Assembly (NCBI RefSeq): GCF_023156535.1 | Contig: NZ_JALNMH010000002.1 | Coordinates: 248,001 to 312,000 of the forward strand | Direction of reading: 5' to 3' | Source: Pseudomarimonas salicorniae | GTDB taxonomy: Bacteria > Pseudomonadota > Gammaproteobacteria > Xanthomonadales > Xanthomonadaceae | DNA length: 64,000 nt | In this document: positions 29,100 to 41,490 of the stretch, in pieces | Layout of the letters: each line of letters opens with the position of its first letter | Position numbering within the stretch: position 1 is the first letter of the stretch | Position numbers and translations under genes: made by a program | Notes under the pieces: generated by a model | The model's input: only the letters and a program-made list of their open reading frames with translations | Databases searched by the model: none | What the model was told of the DNA's origin: nothing

Positions 29100-30761
29100 A
29101 TGCAAAGCGATGCCATCAAGACCGGACCGGACCGCGCCCCCGCAAGGGCCATGCTGCGCGCGACCGGGCTGGATGACGCCGCCATCGCCAAGCCGCTGGT
29201 CGCGGTGATCCACAACTGGTCGGACGTCTCTCCTTGCAACATCAACCACCGCGAACTGGCCGCCGAAGTGCGCGCCGGCATCGAGGCGGCCGGTGGCACG
29301 CCGATCGAGTTCAATACCATCGCGGTCACCGACGGCATCGCGATGGGCACGCCGGGCATGCGCGCCTCGCTGGCCTCGCGTGAGGTGATCGCCGACTCCA
29401 TCGAGCTGGCCGTGCGCGGCCACTGCCTGGACGGCCTGGTGGTGCTCTGCGGCTGCGACAAGACCATCCCCGCCGCGGCGATGGCGCTGGCGCGCCTCGA
29501 CCTGCCCGGGCTGATGCTCTACGGCGGCTCGATCCTGCCCGGCTGCCACAAGGACCAGGCGACGACGATTCAGGACGTGTTCGAGGCGGTCGGCGCGCAC
29601 GCGGCCGGCAAGATCGATGATGAGGAACTGGCCGCGATCGAGAAGACCGCCTGCCCGGGCGCCGGCGCCTGCGGCGGCCAGTTCACCGCCAACACCATGG
29701 CTTTGGCCAGCACCTTCCTGGGCCTCGCGCCGATGGGCCTGAACGATATTCCTGCGCCGGACCCGGCGAAGAAGCCCGCCGCGCGCTGGTGCGGCGAGCG
29801 CGCGGTGCAGATGGTGAAGGAAGGCATCAACGCGCGGCAGTTCATCACCGCCGAATCGGTGCGCAACGCGGCCGTCGCGGTCACCGCCACCGCCGGTTCC
29901 ACCAATGCCATCCTCCATCTGCTGGCCATCGCCCGCGAGGCCGGCGTCGAGTTCGACATCGACCAGTTCGACAGCATCAGCCGCGACACGCCGGTGATCA
30001 CCGACCTCAAGCCCGGTGGTCGCTTCATGGCCCCGGACATGTACCTGGCCGGTGGCTCGCGCCTGCTGGGCGAGCGCCTGCGCGCCGCGGGAAAGATCGT
30101 CGATCAGCCGACCGTCAGCGGAAACCCCCTGTTCAGCGAGATCGACCGCGCCGAGGAGACCCCGAAGCAGAAGGTCATCTATTCCTGCGAGGCGCCGGTC
30201 AAGGCGCGCGGCGGCTTTGGCATCTGCTACGGCAACATCGCCCCGGAAGGCTGCGTGGTGAAGCTGGCCGGGCACGATGCCCTGCGCTTCGAGGGTCGCG
30301 CCCGAGTGTTCAACGGTGAGGAGGCCTGCTTCGCCGCCGTGCAGCGCCGCGAGATCGTCGCTGGCGACGTCGTGGTGATCCGCGGCGAAGGCCCGGTCGG
30401 CGGCCCGGGCATGCGCGAGATGCTGGCAGTCACCGCGGCCCTGGTCGGACAGGGCCTGGGCGGTGATATCGCCCTGATCACCGATGGCCGCTTCTCCGGC
30501 GCCACCTACGGCTTCATGGTCGGGCACATCTGCCCGGAGGCCGCGCTGGGCGGACCGATCGGCCGTCTGCGCGACGGCGACCGCATCGTGATCGACGTCG
30601 AGGCGCGCACGCTGTCCACCGATGCCGACCTCGCATCGCGCCCGAACGAATGGTCGCCGCCCTCGCCGCCGCCGCGCTCCGGCGCGCTGGCCAAGTTCGC
30701 CGCCGCGGTCAGCTCGGCCTCGACCGGCGCCTCCACCGCTTTCCCCGCCCCGCGCTTCTGA
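29100..30761 (+). CDS. ilvD: Dihydroxy-acid dehydratase
   Basis: Iron-sulfur dehydratase for the third step of Ile and Val synthesis. The protein has 553 residues, normal for the shorter IlvD type. Cluster and active-site motifs are visible: [38 protein letters not shown], and the C-terminal [17 protein letters not shown] prefer the ATG at 29100 with GAGGAA 10 bp upstream; an in-frame TTG at 29070 is the alternative. It is the first structural gene after the attenuator. The C-terminal tail is unusually rich in Ser, Ala and Pro. Confidence 0.96.
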   Translation: MQSDAIKTGPDRAPARAMLRATGLDDAAIAKPLVAVIHNWSDVSPCNINHRELAAEVRAGIEAAGGTPIEFNTIAVTDGIAMGTPGMRASLASREVIADSIELAVRGHCLDGLVVLCGCDKTIPAAAMALARLDLPGLMLYGGSILPGCHKDQATTIQDVFEAVGAHAAGKIDDEELAAIEKTACPGAGACGGQFTANTMALASTFLGLAPMGLNDIPAPDPAKKPAARWCGERAVQMVKEGINARQFITAESVRNAAVAVTATAGSTNAILHLLAIAREAGVEFDIDQFDSISRDTPVITDLKPGGRFMAPDMYLAGGSRLLGERLRAAGKIVDQPTVSGNPLFSEIDRAEETPKQKVIYSCEAPVKARGGFGICYGNIAPEGCVVKLAGHDALRFEGRARVFNGEEACFAAVQRREIVAGDVVVIRGEGPVGGPGMREMLAVTAALVGQGLGGDIALITDGRFSGATYGFMVGHICPEAALGGPIGRLRDGDRIVIDVEARTLSTDADLASRPNEWSPPSPPPRSGALAKFAAAVSSASTGASTAFPAPRF

Positions 30762-30795
30762 ACCAGCACTCACCTACTTAACACGGAGCTTTGCC

Positions 30796-31821
30796 ATGCA
30801 GTACTACGGAATCAACGACGCCAATCCCGACGCCCTGCGTGGCCGCACCATCGTCATCTACGGCTACGGCAGCCAGGGCCGCGCGCACGCGCGGAACCTG
30901 CACGAGAGCGGGATGACCGTCGTCGTCGCCGCGCGCCCGGGCAAGAGCTTCGACCAGGCCAAGGCCGATGGCCTGGCGGTGGACACGCCCGAGCGGGCCA
31001 TCCCGACCGCCGACCTGATCGCCCTGCTGACCCCGGACATGCAGCAGCCCGAGCTGTACGAGAAGCACATCGCACCGCTGGCGCGCGAAGGCGCCGCCCT
31101 GCTGTTCGCCCACGGCTTCAACGTCCACTACAAGCAGATCAGCCCGCGCAAGGACCTCGACGTGATCCTCGTCGCGCCCAAGGGCCCCGGCGCCCTGGTG
31201 CGCCGCCAGTATGAGGAAGGTCGCGGCGTGCCCTCGCTGATGGCGGTCTTCCAGGACGCCACCGGCAAGGCCAAGGAGCTGGCCCTGGCCTACGCCCACG
31301 GCATCGGCGGCACCCGCGGCGGGGTGATGGAAACCAACTTCGCCGAAGAAACCGAGACCGACCTGTTCGGCGAGCAGGCCGTGCTCTGCGGCGGCGCCAC
31401 CGAGCTGGTCGCGGTCGGCTTCGAGACCCTGGTCGAAGCGGGCTACCAGCCCGAGGTCGCCTACTTCGAGGTGCTGCACGAGCTGAAGCTGATCGTCGAC
31501 CTGCTCTGGGAAGGCGGCTTCGCACGCATGCACGAGTTCATCTCCGAGACCGCCCAGTACGGCGACCTGACCCGCGGCCCGCGCGTCGTCGATGCGCATA
31601 CCCGCGAGCAGATGCGCGCCATCCTGCGCGAAATCCAGGACGGCACCTTCGCCCGCCAGTGGGTGGCCGAGCACAAGGCTGGCCGTGCCAATTACGACGC
31701 CCTCAAGCAGAAGGACCTGGAGCATCCCATCGAAGTGGTTGGCAAGAAGCTGCGCGCACGCATGCCCTGGCTGCAGGAAGCAGCACAAGGCAAGGCCAAG
31801 CCGAAGGCGGTTGCAAGCTGA
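30796..31821 (+). CDS. ilvC: Ketol-acid reductoisomerase
   Basis: NADPH-dependent enzyme for the second step of Ile/Val synthesis. The protein has 341 residues, a class I (short) enzyme. The nucleotide fold [18 protein letters not shown] is at about 21-38. The metal-binding region [19 protein letters not shown] and [17 protein letters not shown] are conserved. ACACGGAGC precedes the ATG by 6 bp. It follows ilvD by 34 bp. A palindromic repeat lies between it and ilvG, which is unusual inside an operon. Confidence 0.97.
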   Translation: MQYYGINDANPDALRGRTIVIYGYGSQGRAHARNLHESGMTVVVAARPGKSFDQAKADGLAVDTPERAIPTADLIALLTPDMQQPELYEKHIAPLAREGAALLFAHGFNVHYKQISPRKDLDVILVAPKGPGALVRRQYEEGRGVPSLMAVFQDATGKAKELALAYAHGIGGTRGGVMETNFAEETETDLFGEQAVLCGGATELVAVGFETLVEAGYQPEVAYFEVLHELKLIVDLLWEGGFARMHEFISETAQYGDLTRGPRVVDAHTREQMRAILREIQDGTFARQWVAEHKAGRANYDALKQKDLEHPIEVVGKKLRARMPWLQEAAQGKAKPKAVAS

Positions 31822-31834
31822 GGCCCGTACCGCT

Positions 31835-31912
31835 GCCCGTTCGCCCTGAGGTATCGAAGGGTGAACGGGCGCAGCGAAGCCGTCCGTCCTTCGATACCTC
31901 AGGACGAACGGC
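31835..31912. repeat. Palindromic repeat, TTCGATACCTCAGG family, copy 3
   Basis: GCCCGTTCGCCCTGAGG...TATCGAAGG followed by inverted CCTTCGATACCTC...CGAACGGC. It belongs to the same family as 7989-8069 and 8171-8251, with diverged outer arms. It lies within the ilv/leu operon between ilvC and ilvG, where a stable hairpin could protect the upstream mRNA or tune read-through. Confidence 0.8.
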
Positions 31913-31945
31913 TGCCACCGCCAAGAGAGTCGAACAGATCCAGCC

Positions 31946-33658
31946 ATGAGCACACACGCCCAGCCAACGCCCGCCACCACGCCCCGTATCCGTGGAGCCG
32001 ACGCCCTGCTCCGCGCGCTGGAAGCGGAAGGCGTACGCACGGTGTTCGGCTATCCGGGCGGGGCGATCATGCCGGTCTACGACGCGCTGGTGGACTCGCC
32101 GATCCGCCACATCCTGGTCCGCCATGAGCAAGGCGCAGCGCTGGCGGCCAACGGCTATGCCCGGGCCAGCGGCGAGGTCGGCGTGTGCATGGCGACCAGC
32201 GGTCCCGGCGCCACCAACCTGGTCACCGGCATCGCGGACGCCTATCTGGACTCTGTGCCGATGGTCGCCATCACCGGTCAGGTGCCCTCCCACCTGATGG
32301 GCACCGATGCCTTCCAGGAAGTCGATATCTTCGGCATCACCCTGCCGATCGTGAAGCACAGCTGGGTCATCCGCGACGCACGCGACATTGCCGCCACCGT
32401 GCGCGAGGCCTTTCGCATCGCCCGCGAAGGCCGTCCCGGCCCGGTGCTGATCGACCTGCCGAAGGACGTCGCCGTGGCCGAGGTCGACTGGACCGGCGCC
32501 GCGACCTCGCCGAGCGAGCCGGCGACACCGATCGACCGCGCCGCCGTGCAGCGCGCCCGCACCCTGATCCAGCAGTCGCAGCGCCCGCTGCTCTACACCG
32601 GCTACGGCGTCGGCGTCGCGGGCGCCGAGCCGGCCCTGCGCAGGCTGGCCGAGGACACCGGCATCCCGGTGGTCAGCACGCTGAAGGGGCTGGGCGGGGT
32701 CCCCACCGATCACCCGCAGTTCCTCGGCATGCTCGGAATGCACGGCAGCCGTGCGGCGAACCTCGGTGTTCAGGAGTGCGACCTGCTGATCTGCGTCGGC
32801 GCGCGCTTCGACGACCGGGCCACCGGCAAGCTGGCCGAGTTCGCCCCGCACGCCAAGGTCATCCATCTCGATACCGACGCCGCGGAGATCTCAAAGCTGC
32901 GCTATGCCCATGTGCACCTGCTCGGCACCCTGACCGAACTGCTGCCCCAGCTGGACTGCCGCCCGCAGATCGCCGACTGGCAGGCGCTGTGCGCCGAGCG
33001 CCGGGCGGAGTCGCAGCCGCGCTACGACGCGCCCGGGGAGGACATCTACGCTCCCGCCCTGCTGCGCCGGATGAGCGAGATCGCCCCGGCCAATACCGTG
33101 GTCGCCTGCGATGTCGGCCAGCACCAGATGTGGGTGGCGCAGCACTGCATCCATCGCTCGATCCACCAGCACCTGACCTCGGGCGGCCTCGGCACCATGG
33201 GGTTCGGCGTGCCCGCCGCGATGGGCGTGGCGATCGGCATGCCCGAGCGGCCGGTGGTCTGCGTGTCGGGCGACGGCTCGATCATGATGAACATCCAGGA
33301 GCTGGCGACCCTGCGCCGCTACCAGGTGCCGGTGAAGATCATCCTGCTCGACAACAGCGCGCTGGGCATGGTGCGCCAGTGGCAGGAGCTGTTCTTCGCC
33401 GAGCGCTATTCCGAGATCGACCTGTCCGACAACCCGGATTTCGCCGTGCTGGCCCGTGCCTTCGGCATCGAGGCGGCGAGCATCGAGCGCCGCGACCAGG
33501 TCGAGGACGCCCTCAAGCATCTGTTTGCCACGGACGGCCCTTTCCTCCTCCACGTTCGTATCGACCCCAAGGCCAACGTCTGGCCGCTGGTGCCGCCGAA
33601 CACCCCAAACCACAAGATGATGGACGCTGCCCCGCCCGCGTCCACGCCCGCTGCCTGA
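31946..33658 (+). CDS. ilvG: Acetolactate synthase, large (catalytic) subunit
   Basis: ThDP- and FAD-dependent synthase for the first common step of Ile/Val/Leu synthesis. The protein has 570 residues. The catalytic Glu lies in VRHEQGAALAANGYARASG (about 60), and the ThDP motif is VSGDGSIMMNIQELATL. The family motif GGAIMPVYDAL is near the start. The partner small subunit follows 18 bp downstream. I use ilvG rather than ilvB because of its place next to an ilvM-type ACT subunit in this operon; the distinction is by convention. Confidence 0.95.
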   Translation: MSTHAQPTPATTPRIRGADALLRALEAEGVRTVFGYPGGAIMPVYDALVDSPIRHILVRHEQGAALAANGYARASGEVGVCMATSGPGATNLVTGIADAYLDSVPMVAITGQVPSHLMGTDAFQEVDIFGITLPIVKHSWVIRDARDIAATVREAFRIAREGRPGPVLIDLPKDVAVAEVDWTGAATSPSEPATPIDRAAVQRARTLIQQSQRPLLYTGYGVGVAGAEPALRRLAEDTGIPVVSTLKGLGGVPTDHPQFLGMLGMHGSRAANLGVQECDLLICVGARFDDRATGKLAEFAPHAKVIHLDTDAAEISKLRYAHVHLLGTLTELLPQLDCRPQIADWQALCAERRAESQPRYDAPGEDIYAPALLRRMSEIAPANTVVACDVGQHQMWVAQHCIHRSIHQHLTSGGLGTMGFGVPAAMGVAIGMPERPVVCVSGDGSIMMNIQELATLRRYQVPVKIILLDNSALGMVRQWQELFFAERYSEIDLSDNPDFAVLARAFGIEAASIERRDQVEDALKHLFATDGPFLLHVRIDPKANVWPLVPPNTPNHKMMDAAPPASTPAA

Positions 33659-33676
33659 GCCACGAGGACCGCCGCC

Positions 33677-34032
33677 ATGCTGGAACTGAACCTGACCATC
33701 GCCCAGACCGAAGGTGCCCTGCTGCGCCTGCTCGGCACCATCGAGCGTCGCGGTTTCCGCATCGAATCGCTGAGTGTCACCCCGCAGGGCACGTCGCAGC
33801 GGATCAAGGTGGCACTGGGCAACACCGCGCGGCCGGCCGAGGTGCTGGTGCGCCAGCTGCAGCGTCTGATGGAAGTGCGTGAGGTGAGCCTGGACATCGT
33901 CCGCCCGGCCTTTGCCCTGCCCGCGCAGCCCGACCCGGCGCCGGAGCTGTCGCGCATCGCCCTGCGCCAGCGCCGGGGGATGAGCTTCCTGGGTATTCCG
34001 GAGCGCGTGTCTGTCGCGCAAGGGGGTGTGGC

Positions 34033-34036
<4 letters not shown>
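33677..34036 (+). CDS. ilvM: Acetolactate synthase, small (ACT-domain) subunit
   Basis: A 119-residue regulatory subunit. One ACT domain covers about residues 1-75 (LELNLTIAQTEGALLRLLGTIERRG). The remainder is a short tail. It is longer than the ~87-residue IlvM of enteric bacteria and shorter than IlvH (~160). ACT binding of valine would give feedback inhibition. Its stop overlaps the leuA GTG start (GTGA), consistent with coupling. Confidence 0.88.
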
Positions 34037-35604
<1,568 letters not shown>

Positions 35605-35632
35605 AGCCGCCCCGCCAACGAGAGAGCGCCCC

Positions 35633-36586
35633 ATGAAGACCTCCCAATCGATCTGGTTCAACGGCTGCTTCCTGCCCTGGGCAGAGGCCAATGTGCACGT
35701 GATGTCCCATGCCCTGCACTACGGCTCCTCGGTGTTCGAGGGCATCCGCTGCTACAACACCCCCAACGGGCCGGCGATATTCCGCCTGGTCGACCACATC
35801 GAGCGGCTTTACGAGTCGGCCAAGATCTACCGGATGGACCTGCGCTTCTCGCCCGCCGATCTGGTCGAAGCCTGCCGCGCGACCATCCGCGAGAACCGGC
35901 TGCACGCGGCCTACCTGCGTCCGATCGCGATGCGCGGCATCAGCGGCTTCGGCGTCGCAGCGCCGGTCGATGGCCCGGTCGATGTCGCGATCGCCGCGAT
36001 CGAGTTCGGCGCCTACCTCGGCGAGGAAGGTCTCAAGCACGGCATCGACGCCTGCGTCTCCAGCTGGCATCGCGCCGCGCCGAACACCTTCCCCACCGCG
36101 GCCAAGGCCGGCGGCAACTACCTCAATTCGCAGCTGATCGCCATGGAGGCCCGAGCCAACGGCTTCGGCGAGGGCATCGCGCTCGCGCCCGACGGCACCC
36201 TGAGCGAGGGAAGCGGCGAGAACCTGTTCATCATCCGCAAGGGGGTGCTCTACACCCCACCCGCCGCGGCCTCGATCCTGGTCGGCATCACCCGCGACAC
36301 GGTGTTCGAGCTGGCCGGCGACCTCGGCCTGAAGATCGTCGAGCAGCCGCTGCCGCGCGAGCTGCTGTATCTGGCCGACGAGGTGTTCATGACCGGCACC
36401 GCGGCCGAGATCACCCCGGTTCGCTCGGTCGATCGCCGACCCGTCGGAAATGGCGGCCGCGGACCGATCACTGCCGCACTGCAGGAAAAGTTCTTCGGCC
36501 TGTTCGACGGCCGCACCGAGGACCGCTGGGGCTGGCTGGACCATGTCCACGTCGGCAGCCCGCAGGCGGTGGAGGTAGCGGCGTAG
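35633..36586 (+). CDS. ilvE: Branched-chain amino acid aminotransferase
   Basis: PLP enzyme for the final transamination of Ile, Val and Leu. The protein has 317 residues, fold type IV. Visible motifs are [18 protein letters not shown], the PLP lysine in [28 protein letters not shown] and [14 protein letters not shown]. The ATG at 35633 with GAGAGAGCGCCCC upstream is chosen; an in-frame start 48 bp earlier adds an atypical Pro-rich leader. Confidence 0.96.
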   Translation: MKTSQSIWFNGCFLPWAEANVHVMSHALHYGSSVFEGIRCYNTPNGPAIFRLVDHIERLYESAKIYRMDLRFSPADLVEACRATIRENRLHAAYLRPIAMRGISGFGVAAPVDGPVDVAIAAIEFGAYLGEEGLKHGIDACVSSWHRAAPNTFPTAAKAGGNYLNSQLIAMEARANGFGEGIALAPDGTLSEGSGENLFIIRKGVLYTPPAAASILVGITRDTVFELAGDLGLKIVEQPLPRELLYLADEVFMTGTAAEITPVRSVDRRPVGNGGRGPITAALQEKFFGLFDGRTEDRWGWLDHVHVGSPQAVEVAA

Positions 36587-36645
36587 GCGTCGAGAGGCGC
36601 CTGCAGACCAGCTCCTCTCCGTTGGCCCCCAAACAGCGAAGCGCA

Positions 36646-38097
36646 ATGAAGACGAATCACGAATTACCAGTCACGAATCACGGCCCCAGAACGATCATCG
36701 ACAAGATCTGGGACGCGCACTGCGTACGCGCGGAGAGCGAGGACGCGCCGGCCATCCTCTACGTCGACCTGCATCTGGTCCACGAGGTCACCTCGCCGCA
36801 GGCTTTCTCCGAGCTGCGCGCACGCGGGCTCAAGGTGCGCCGTCCCGAGCGCACGCTGGTGACGCTCGACCACAGCACGCCGACCCTGCCCGCCGGGCCC
36901 GACGGCAAGCTGCCCTACGCCAATGCCTCGGCGGCTGAACAGGTGGCCTCACTGGAGCGCCACTGCGCCGAGTTCGGCCTGACCCTGCACGGTTTCGGAT
37001 CTGGCAGCCGCGGCGTGGTCCACGTGATGGGCCCGGAGCTGGGCGCCACCCAGCCCGGCATGACCATCGTCTGCGGCGACTCGCACACCGCCACGCACGG
37101 CGCGTTCGGCGCCCTGGCGTTCGGCATCGGCACGACCGAAGTCGGGCATGTGCTGGCCACGCAATGCCTGCTGCAGCGGCGGCCGAAGACCATGGCGGTC
37201 ACCGTCGACGGCCACCTCCGGCCCGGCGTCGCGGCCAAGGACCTGATCCTGCACATCATCGGCGTGCTGGGTGTCGATGGTGGCACCGGCCATGTCATCG
37301 AATACCGCGGCGAAGCGATCCGCGCGCTGTCGATGGAGCAGCGCATGACCCTGTGCAACATGAGCATCGAGGCCGGCGCCCGCGCCGGGCTGGTGGCGCC
37401 GGACACCACCACCGTGGAATGGCTGCGCGGGCGCCCGCACGCCCCCAAGGGCGAGACCTTCGAAGCCGCGGCCCAGGCCTGGCTGGCCTGGGCCAGCGAA
37501 CCCGGCGCACGCTTCGACCGCGAGGTCCGCATCGACGCCGCCCAGGTCGAACCGACCATCACCTGGGGCACCCATCCCGGCCAGGTCACGCCGGTCGGCC
37601 GGGCCATTCCCTCGTCCGCCGATCCGCAGGCCCAGCGCGCCCTGCAGTACATGGGTTTCGCGGGCGGCGCGCCGATCCTCGGTGAGAAGGTCGACGTCGT
37701 GTTCATCGGCTCCTGCACCAACGGGCGACTGTCCGATCTGCGCGAAGCCGCCGCCCTGCTGCGCGGCCGGCGCATCGCCGGGCATGTCCGCATGCTGGTC
37801 GTGCCGGGCTCGGAGCGGGTCAAGCGCGAGGCCGAGGCCGAAGGGCTGGACCGGGTGTTCCGTGAGGCAGGCGCCGAATGGCGCGAGCCCGGCTGCTCGA
37901 TGTGCATCGCCATGAACGGCGACCAGGTGGCCCCGGGCCAGCTGGCCGTCAGCACCAGCAACCGTAACTTCGAGGGCCGCCAGGGCCCCGGGGCCCGCAC
38001 CGTGCTCGCCAGTCCGGCCACCGCCGCGGCCTGCGCCGTCGCCGGGGCGATCGCCGACCCGCGGGAACTGGATGTGTTGCAGGAGGAGGCCGCCTGA
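36646..38097 (+). CDS. leuC: 3-Isopropylmalate dehydratase, large subunit
   Basis: Aconitase-family iron-sulfur enzyme that isomerises isopropylmalate with LeuD. The protein has 483 residues. Cluster ligands are visible in [11 protein letters not shown] and [31 protein letters not shown] is intact. The conserved N-terminus normally begins near [11 protein letters not shown], but the only upstream start codon adds about 14 residues coded by two near-copies of ACGAATCACG (36652 and 36673). So this start may have been created by a short repeat. It lies 59 bp after ilvE. Confidence 0.95.
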   Translation: MKTNHELPVTNHGPRTIIDKIWDAHCVRAESEDAPAILYVDLHLVHEVTSPQAFSELRARGLKVRRPERTLVTLDHSTPTLPAGPDGKLPYANASAAEQVASLERHCAEFGLTLHGFGSGSRGVVHVMGPELGATQPGMTIVCGDSHTATHGAFGALAFGIGTTEVGHVLATQCLLQRRPKTMAVTVDGHLRPGVAAKDLILHIIGVLGVDGGTGHVIEYRGEAIRALSMEQRMTLCNMSIEAGARAGLVAPDTTTVEWLRGRPHAPKGETFEAAAQAWLAWASEPGARFDREVRIDAAQVEPTITWGTHPGQVTPVGRAIPSSADPQAQRALQYMGFAGGAPILGEKVDVVFIGSCTNGRLSDLREAAALLRGRRIAGHVRMLVVPGSERVKREAEAEGLDRVFREAGAEWREPGCSMCIAMNGDQVAPGQLAVSTSNRNFEGRQGPGARTVLASPATAAACAVAGAIADPRELDVLQEEAA

Positions 38098-38675
38098 TGA
38101 AGCCGATCCGCCGCATTGAATCGCGTCTGGCCGTCCTGCCGACCGAGAACGTCGACACCGACCAGATCATCCCCGCCCGCTTTCTCACCACCACCGAGCG
38201 CAGCGGCCTTGGCCGGCACTGCTTCGCCGACTGGCGTTACGACAAGGACGGCAACGAACGCCGCGACTTCATCCTGCACCGCCCCGAGCTGCGCGGCGCC
38301 GGCGTCCTGCTGGCCGGACGCAATTTCGGCTGCGGCAGCTCCCGCGAGCATGCGCCCTGGGCGCTGCTCGACTTCGGCATCCAAGTGGTCATCTCCAGCC
38401 AGATCGCTGACATCTTCCGCAACAACTCGCTGAAGAACGGGCTGCTGCCGATCGTGGTCAGCGAGGCCGACTGGCAGCGCATCGCCGCGTTCAATGCGCA
38501 GTCGATCGCGGTGGACCTCGAGCGCCAGCAGATCGAGCTGCCGGACGGAACGACCATCGGATTCAGCGTCGAGGGCTTCGCGCGGCAGTGCCTGCTCCGC
38601 GGCGTGGACCAGCTGGGCTATCTGCTCGCCGAAGACGCGGCGATCAGCGCCTTCGAGGCGCAGCGGGCGGCCTGA
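38097..38675 (+). CDS. leuD: 3-Isopropylmalate dehydratase, small subunit
   Basis: Swivelling domain subunit of the LeuCD isomerase, 192 residues. NVDTDQIIPARFL and GRNFGCGSSREHAPWAL are the family signatures. Its ATG overlaps the last base of the leuC stop (TGATG), so the two are probably translated together, as expected for a 1:1 complex. Confidence 0.97.
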   Translation: MKPIRRIESRLAVLPTENVDTDQIIPARFLTTTERSGLGRHCFADWRYDKDGNERRDFILHRPELRGAGVLLAGRNFGCGSSREHAPWALLDFGIQVVISSQIADIFRNNSLKNGLLPIVVSEADWQRIAAFNAQSIAVDLERQQIELPDGTTIGFSVEGFARQCLLRGVDQLGYLLAEDAAISAFEAQRAA

Positions 38676-38696
38676 GTGCGCCCGCCATCACTAACT

Positions 38697-38768
38697 TGTA
38701 GGAGCCAGCTTGCTGGCGATCGGCGCACCGGCAGTCCGTACACCATCGCCAGCAAGCTGGCTCCTACA
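38697..38768. repeat. REP-like hairpin between leuD and leuB
   Basis: TGTAGGAGCCAGCTTGCTGG and its inverted partner, separated by ~25 bp. It is the same family as 17263-17329, but without the GGGCGC...TTCGCC end modules. It lies inside the ilv/leu operon, 59 bp before the leuB start. Confidence 0.85.
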
Positions 38769-38827
38769 AGAATCGGCATGTTCCCCGGCGCCGGGAAGGC
38801 ACCCATCCCATTGAAAGGACTCACCGC

Positions 38828-39907
38828 ATGAAAGCCACCATTGCCCTGCTCCCCGGCGACGGCATCGGCCCCGAGATCTGCGCGGAAGCGCGTGAGCTGC
38901 TGGAACTGGTGGCGGAGAAGGACGGGCATACGTTCAAACTCAAGGAAGGTCTGATCGGCGGCTGCGCCATTGATGCCTATGGCGACCCGCTGCCCGAGGA
39001 GACGGTGAAGCTGTGCGCCAAGGCCGACGCCGTGCTGCTCGGCGCGGTGGGCGGACCGCAGTGGTCGGATCCCAATGCGAAGGTCCGGCCCGAGCAGGGC
39101 CTGCTGCGTCTGCGCGCCCAGCTCGGCGTGTTCGCCAACCTGCGGCCGGTGGCCCCACACCCGGTGGCCGCCAAGCTGGCACCGCTGAAGACCAGGCTGC
39201 TGAAGGGCGTGGACATCCTGTTCGTGCGCGAGCTCACCGGCGGCAGCTACTTCGGCGCCAAGCGGCGCGAAGCCGATGCCGCCGTGGACGAATGTCGCTA
39301 CACGGTCACGGAGATCGAACGGGTCACGCGCAAGGCGGCCCTTTTGGCGCGCGGCCGTCGCGCCAAACTGACCCATGTCGACAAGGCCAACGTTTTGGAG
39401 ACCTCACGGCTGTGGCGTTCGACGGTCACCCGGGTGATGCGCGATGAGTTTCCGGACGTGGCGGTCGAGCACCTGCTGGTCGACGCCATGGCGATGTACC
39501 TGCTGACCCGGCCGGCCAGCTTCGATGTGATCCTGACCGAGAACCTGTTCGGCGACATCCTCACCGACGAGGCCTCGGTGCTGGCCGGCTCGATGGGGCT
39601 GCTGCCCTCCGCCTCGCTGGGAGAGGGACGGGTCGGGCTGTACGAGCCGATCCACGGATCAGCGCCGGACATCGCAGGTCAGGGCATCGCCAATCCCTAC
39701 GCGACCCTGCTTTCGGTCGCCCTGCTGCTGCGCCACTCGCTGGGCCTGGAGACCGAGGCCGCACGCATCGAACAGGCGGTCGCCGATGTGCTGGATGAGG
39801 GCGTTCTGACCGCCGACCTGTCGCGCAAGCATGCGGTGTCGACCCGGGAAGCCGGCGAGGCGGTGCGCAAGCGCTATCGAAAGCTCGCCAAGCGGCGGCG
39901 CGCGTGA
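38828..39907 (+). CDS. leuB: 3-Isopropylmalate dehydrogenase
   Basis: NAD-dependent oxidative decarboxylase of Leu synthesis. The protein has 359 residues. It starts [21 protein letters not shown]. The substrate-binding region [14 protein letters not shown] and the metal/NAD signature [19 protein letters not shown] are present. The C-terminus is basic ([12 protein letters not shown]). Its stop overlaps the ilvA GTG. It is preceded by a REP-like hairpin and a GAAAGGACT ribosome site. Confidence 0.97.
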   Translation: MKATIALLPGDGIGPEICAEARELLELVAEKDGHTFKLKEGLIGGCAIDAYGDPLPEETVKLCAKADAVLLGAVGGPQWSDPNAKVRPEQGLLRLRAQLGVFANLRPVAPHPVAAKLAPLKTRLLKGVDILFVRELTGGSYFGAKRREADAAVDECRYTVTEIERVTRKAALLARGRRAKLTHVDKANVLETSRLWRSTVTRVMRDEFPDVAVEHLLVDAMAMYLLTRPASFDVILTENLFGDILTDEASVLAGSMGLLPSASLGEGRVGLYEPIHGSAPDIAGQGIANPYATLLSVALLLRHSLGLETEAARIEQAVADVLDEGVLTADLSRKHAVSTREAGEAVRKRYRKLAKRRRA

Positions 39908-41490
39908 GCACCCCTGACACACTACCTGAAGCCCGCACCGGGACGCAGGCCGAGCGCCAGGCCGCCGAGGCCAGTCACTGGCTGCGCGCCATCCTCACCG
40001 CGCCGGTGTATGACGTGGCCCGGCGCTCGCCGCTGGACGAGGCGCCACGGCTCAGCCGCCGTCTGGACAATCGCGTGTGGCTCAAGCGCGAGGACCTGCA
40101 GCCGGTGTTCTCGTTCAAGCTGCGCGGTGCCTACAACCGGCTCTGCCAGCTGAGCGCCGAGGAGCGCGAACGCGGGGTGCTGGCAGTGTCCGCCGGCAAC
40201 CATGCCCAGGGCGTTGCACTGGGCGCGCGCGAGTTGGGCATCGACGCGGTGATCGTGATGCCGGCGACCACGCCGCAGATCAAGGTCTCCGCGGTGCAGG
40301 CACTCGGCGCCACCGCGGTGCTGCACGGCGACTCCTACGATGACGCCGCCGCCCACGGCCGTGAGCTGGCGCAGCGCGACGGCCGTACCCTTGTGCATCC
40401 CTACGACGACGCCGCGGTGATCGCCGGCCAGGGCACGGTGGCGATGGAACTCCTGGCCCAGCACCGGGGGAAGATCGACGCGATCTTCGTGCCGGTCGGC
40501 GGCGGCGGGCTCTGCGCCGGCATGGCCGCCTACATCAAGGCCCTCGACCCGGCCGTCAAGGTCATCGCGGTGGAACCGGACGACGCCGCCTGCCTCAAGG
40601 CGGCGATGGAGGCCGGCAAACCGGTGCGCCTCGACCAGGTCGGCCTGTTCGTCGACGGCTGCGCGGTGCGCCAGATCGGCACCCTGAACTTCGAAGTCAT
40701 CCGCGAGCGCATCGACGGCGTGGTGACCGTCGATGCCGACCAGATCTGCGCGGCCATCCGCGACGTGTTCGAGGACACCCGAAGCATCGTCGAGCCAGCC
40801 GGCGCGCTGGCGCTGGCCGGCCTGAAACGTTGGGCGGCAGAGACCGGCGGCAAGGGCCAGGAACTGGTGGCGGTGCTCTCCGGCGCCAACATGAACTTCG
40901 ACCGCCTCGGCCACATCACCGAGCGCGCGGTGATCGGCGAGCAGCACGAGGCGCTGTTCGGCGTCACCATCCCGGAGCGGCCAGGCAGCTTCCTCGACTT
41001 CTGCCGTGCCATCGGCCGGCGACCGGTCACCGAGTTCAACTACCGCTACCACGCCAGCGTGGCGGCGCAGGTCTATGTGGGTATCCAGCTCAAGGGCGGC
41101 ATGGCCGAGCGCAGCGCGATCCGCAGCGCGCTCACCGAGGCGGGCTATGCCTGCGCCGACTACACCGACAACGATGTCGCCCGCCAGCACGTCCGGCACC
41201 TGGTCGGCGGCCCGGCGCGGGAGCTGCAGCGCGAGCGGCTATTGCGCTTCGAGTTCCCGGAGCGGCCGGGCGCCCTGCTGCAGTTCCTCGACACGCTCGG
41301 CACGCGCTGGAACATCACCCTGTTCCACTACCGCAACCACGGCGCGGCTTACGGGCGCGTGCTGGCCGGCTTCGATGTCGCCGAAGGCGATGATGCGGCC
41401 TTTGCGGCCGAACTCGAGCGGCTCGGCTTCTGGTGGGTGGACGAGACGGCCAATCCGGCGCTGAGGCAGTTCGTCGGCAGCGGCGGATGA
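39904..41490 (+). CDS. ilvA: Biosynthetic threonine ammonia-lyase
   Basis: PLP enzyme that makes 2-oxobutanoate from threonine, the entry to Ile synthesis. The protein has 528 residues, the long allosteric form. The PLP lysine is in [12 protein letters not shown]; the glycine loop is [13 protein letters not shown]. Two ACT-like regulatory domains occupy about 345-528 ([18 protein letters not shown] and [14 protein letters not shown]), so isoleucine feedback is expected. GTG start overlapping the leuB stop. Confidence 0.96.
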   Translation: MSTPDTLPEARTGTQAERQAAEASHWLRAILTAPVYDVARRSPLDEAPRLSRRLDNRVWLKREDLQPVFSFKLRGAYNRLCQLSAEERERGVLAVSAGNHAQGVALGARELGIDAVIVMPATTPQIKVSAVQALGATAVLHGDSYDDAAAHGRELAQRDGRTLVHPYDDAAVIAGQGTVAMELLAQHRGKIDAIFVPVGGGGLCAGMAAYIKALDPAVKVIAVEPDDAACLKAAMEAGKPVRLDQVGLFVDGCAVRQIGTLNFEVIRERIDGVVTVDADQICAAIRDVFEDTRSIVEPAGALALAGLKRWAAETGGKGQELVAVLSGANMNFDRLGHITERAVIGEQHEALFGVTIPERPGSFLDFCRAIGRRPVTEFNYRYHASVAAQVYVGIQLKGGMAERSAIRSALTEAGYACADYTDNDVARQHVRHLVGGPARELQRERLLRFEFPERPGALLQFLDTLGTRWNITLFHYRNHGAAYGRVLAGFDVAEGDDAAFAAELERLGFWWVDETANPALRQFVGSGG

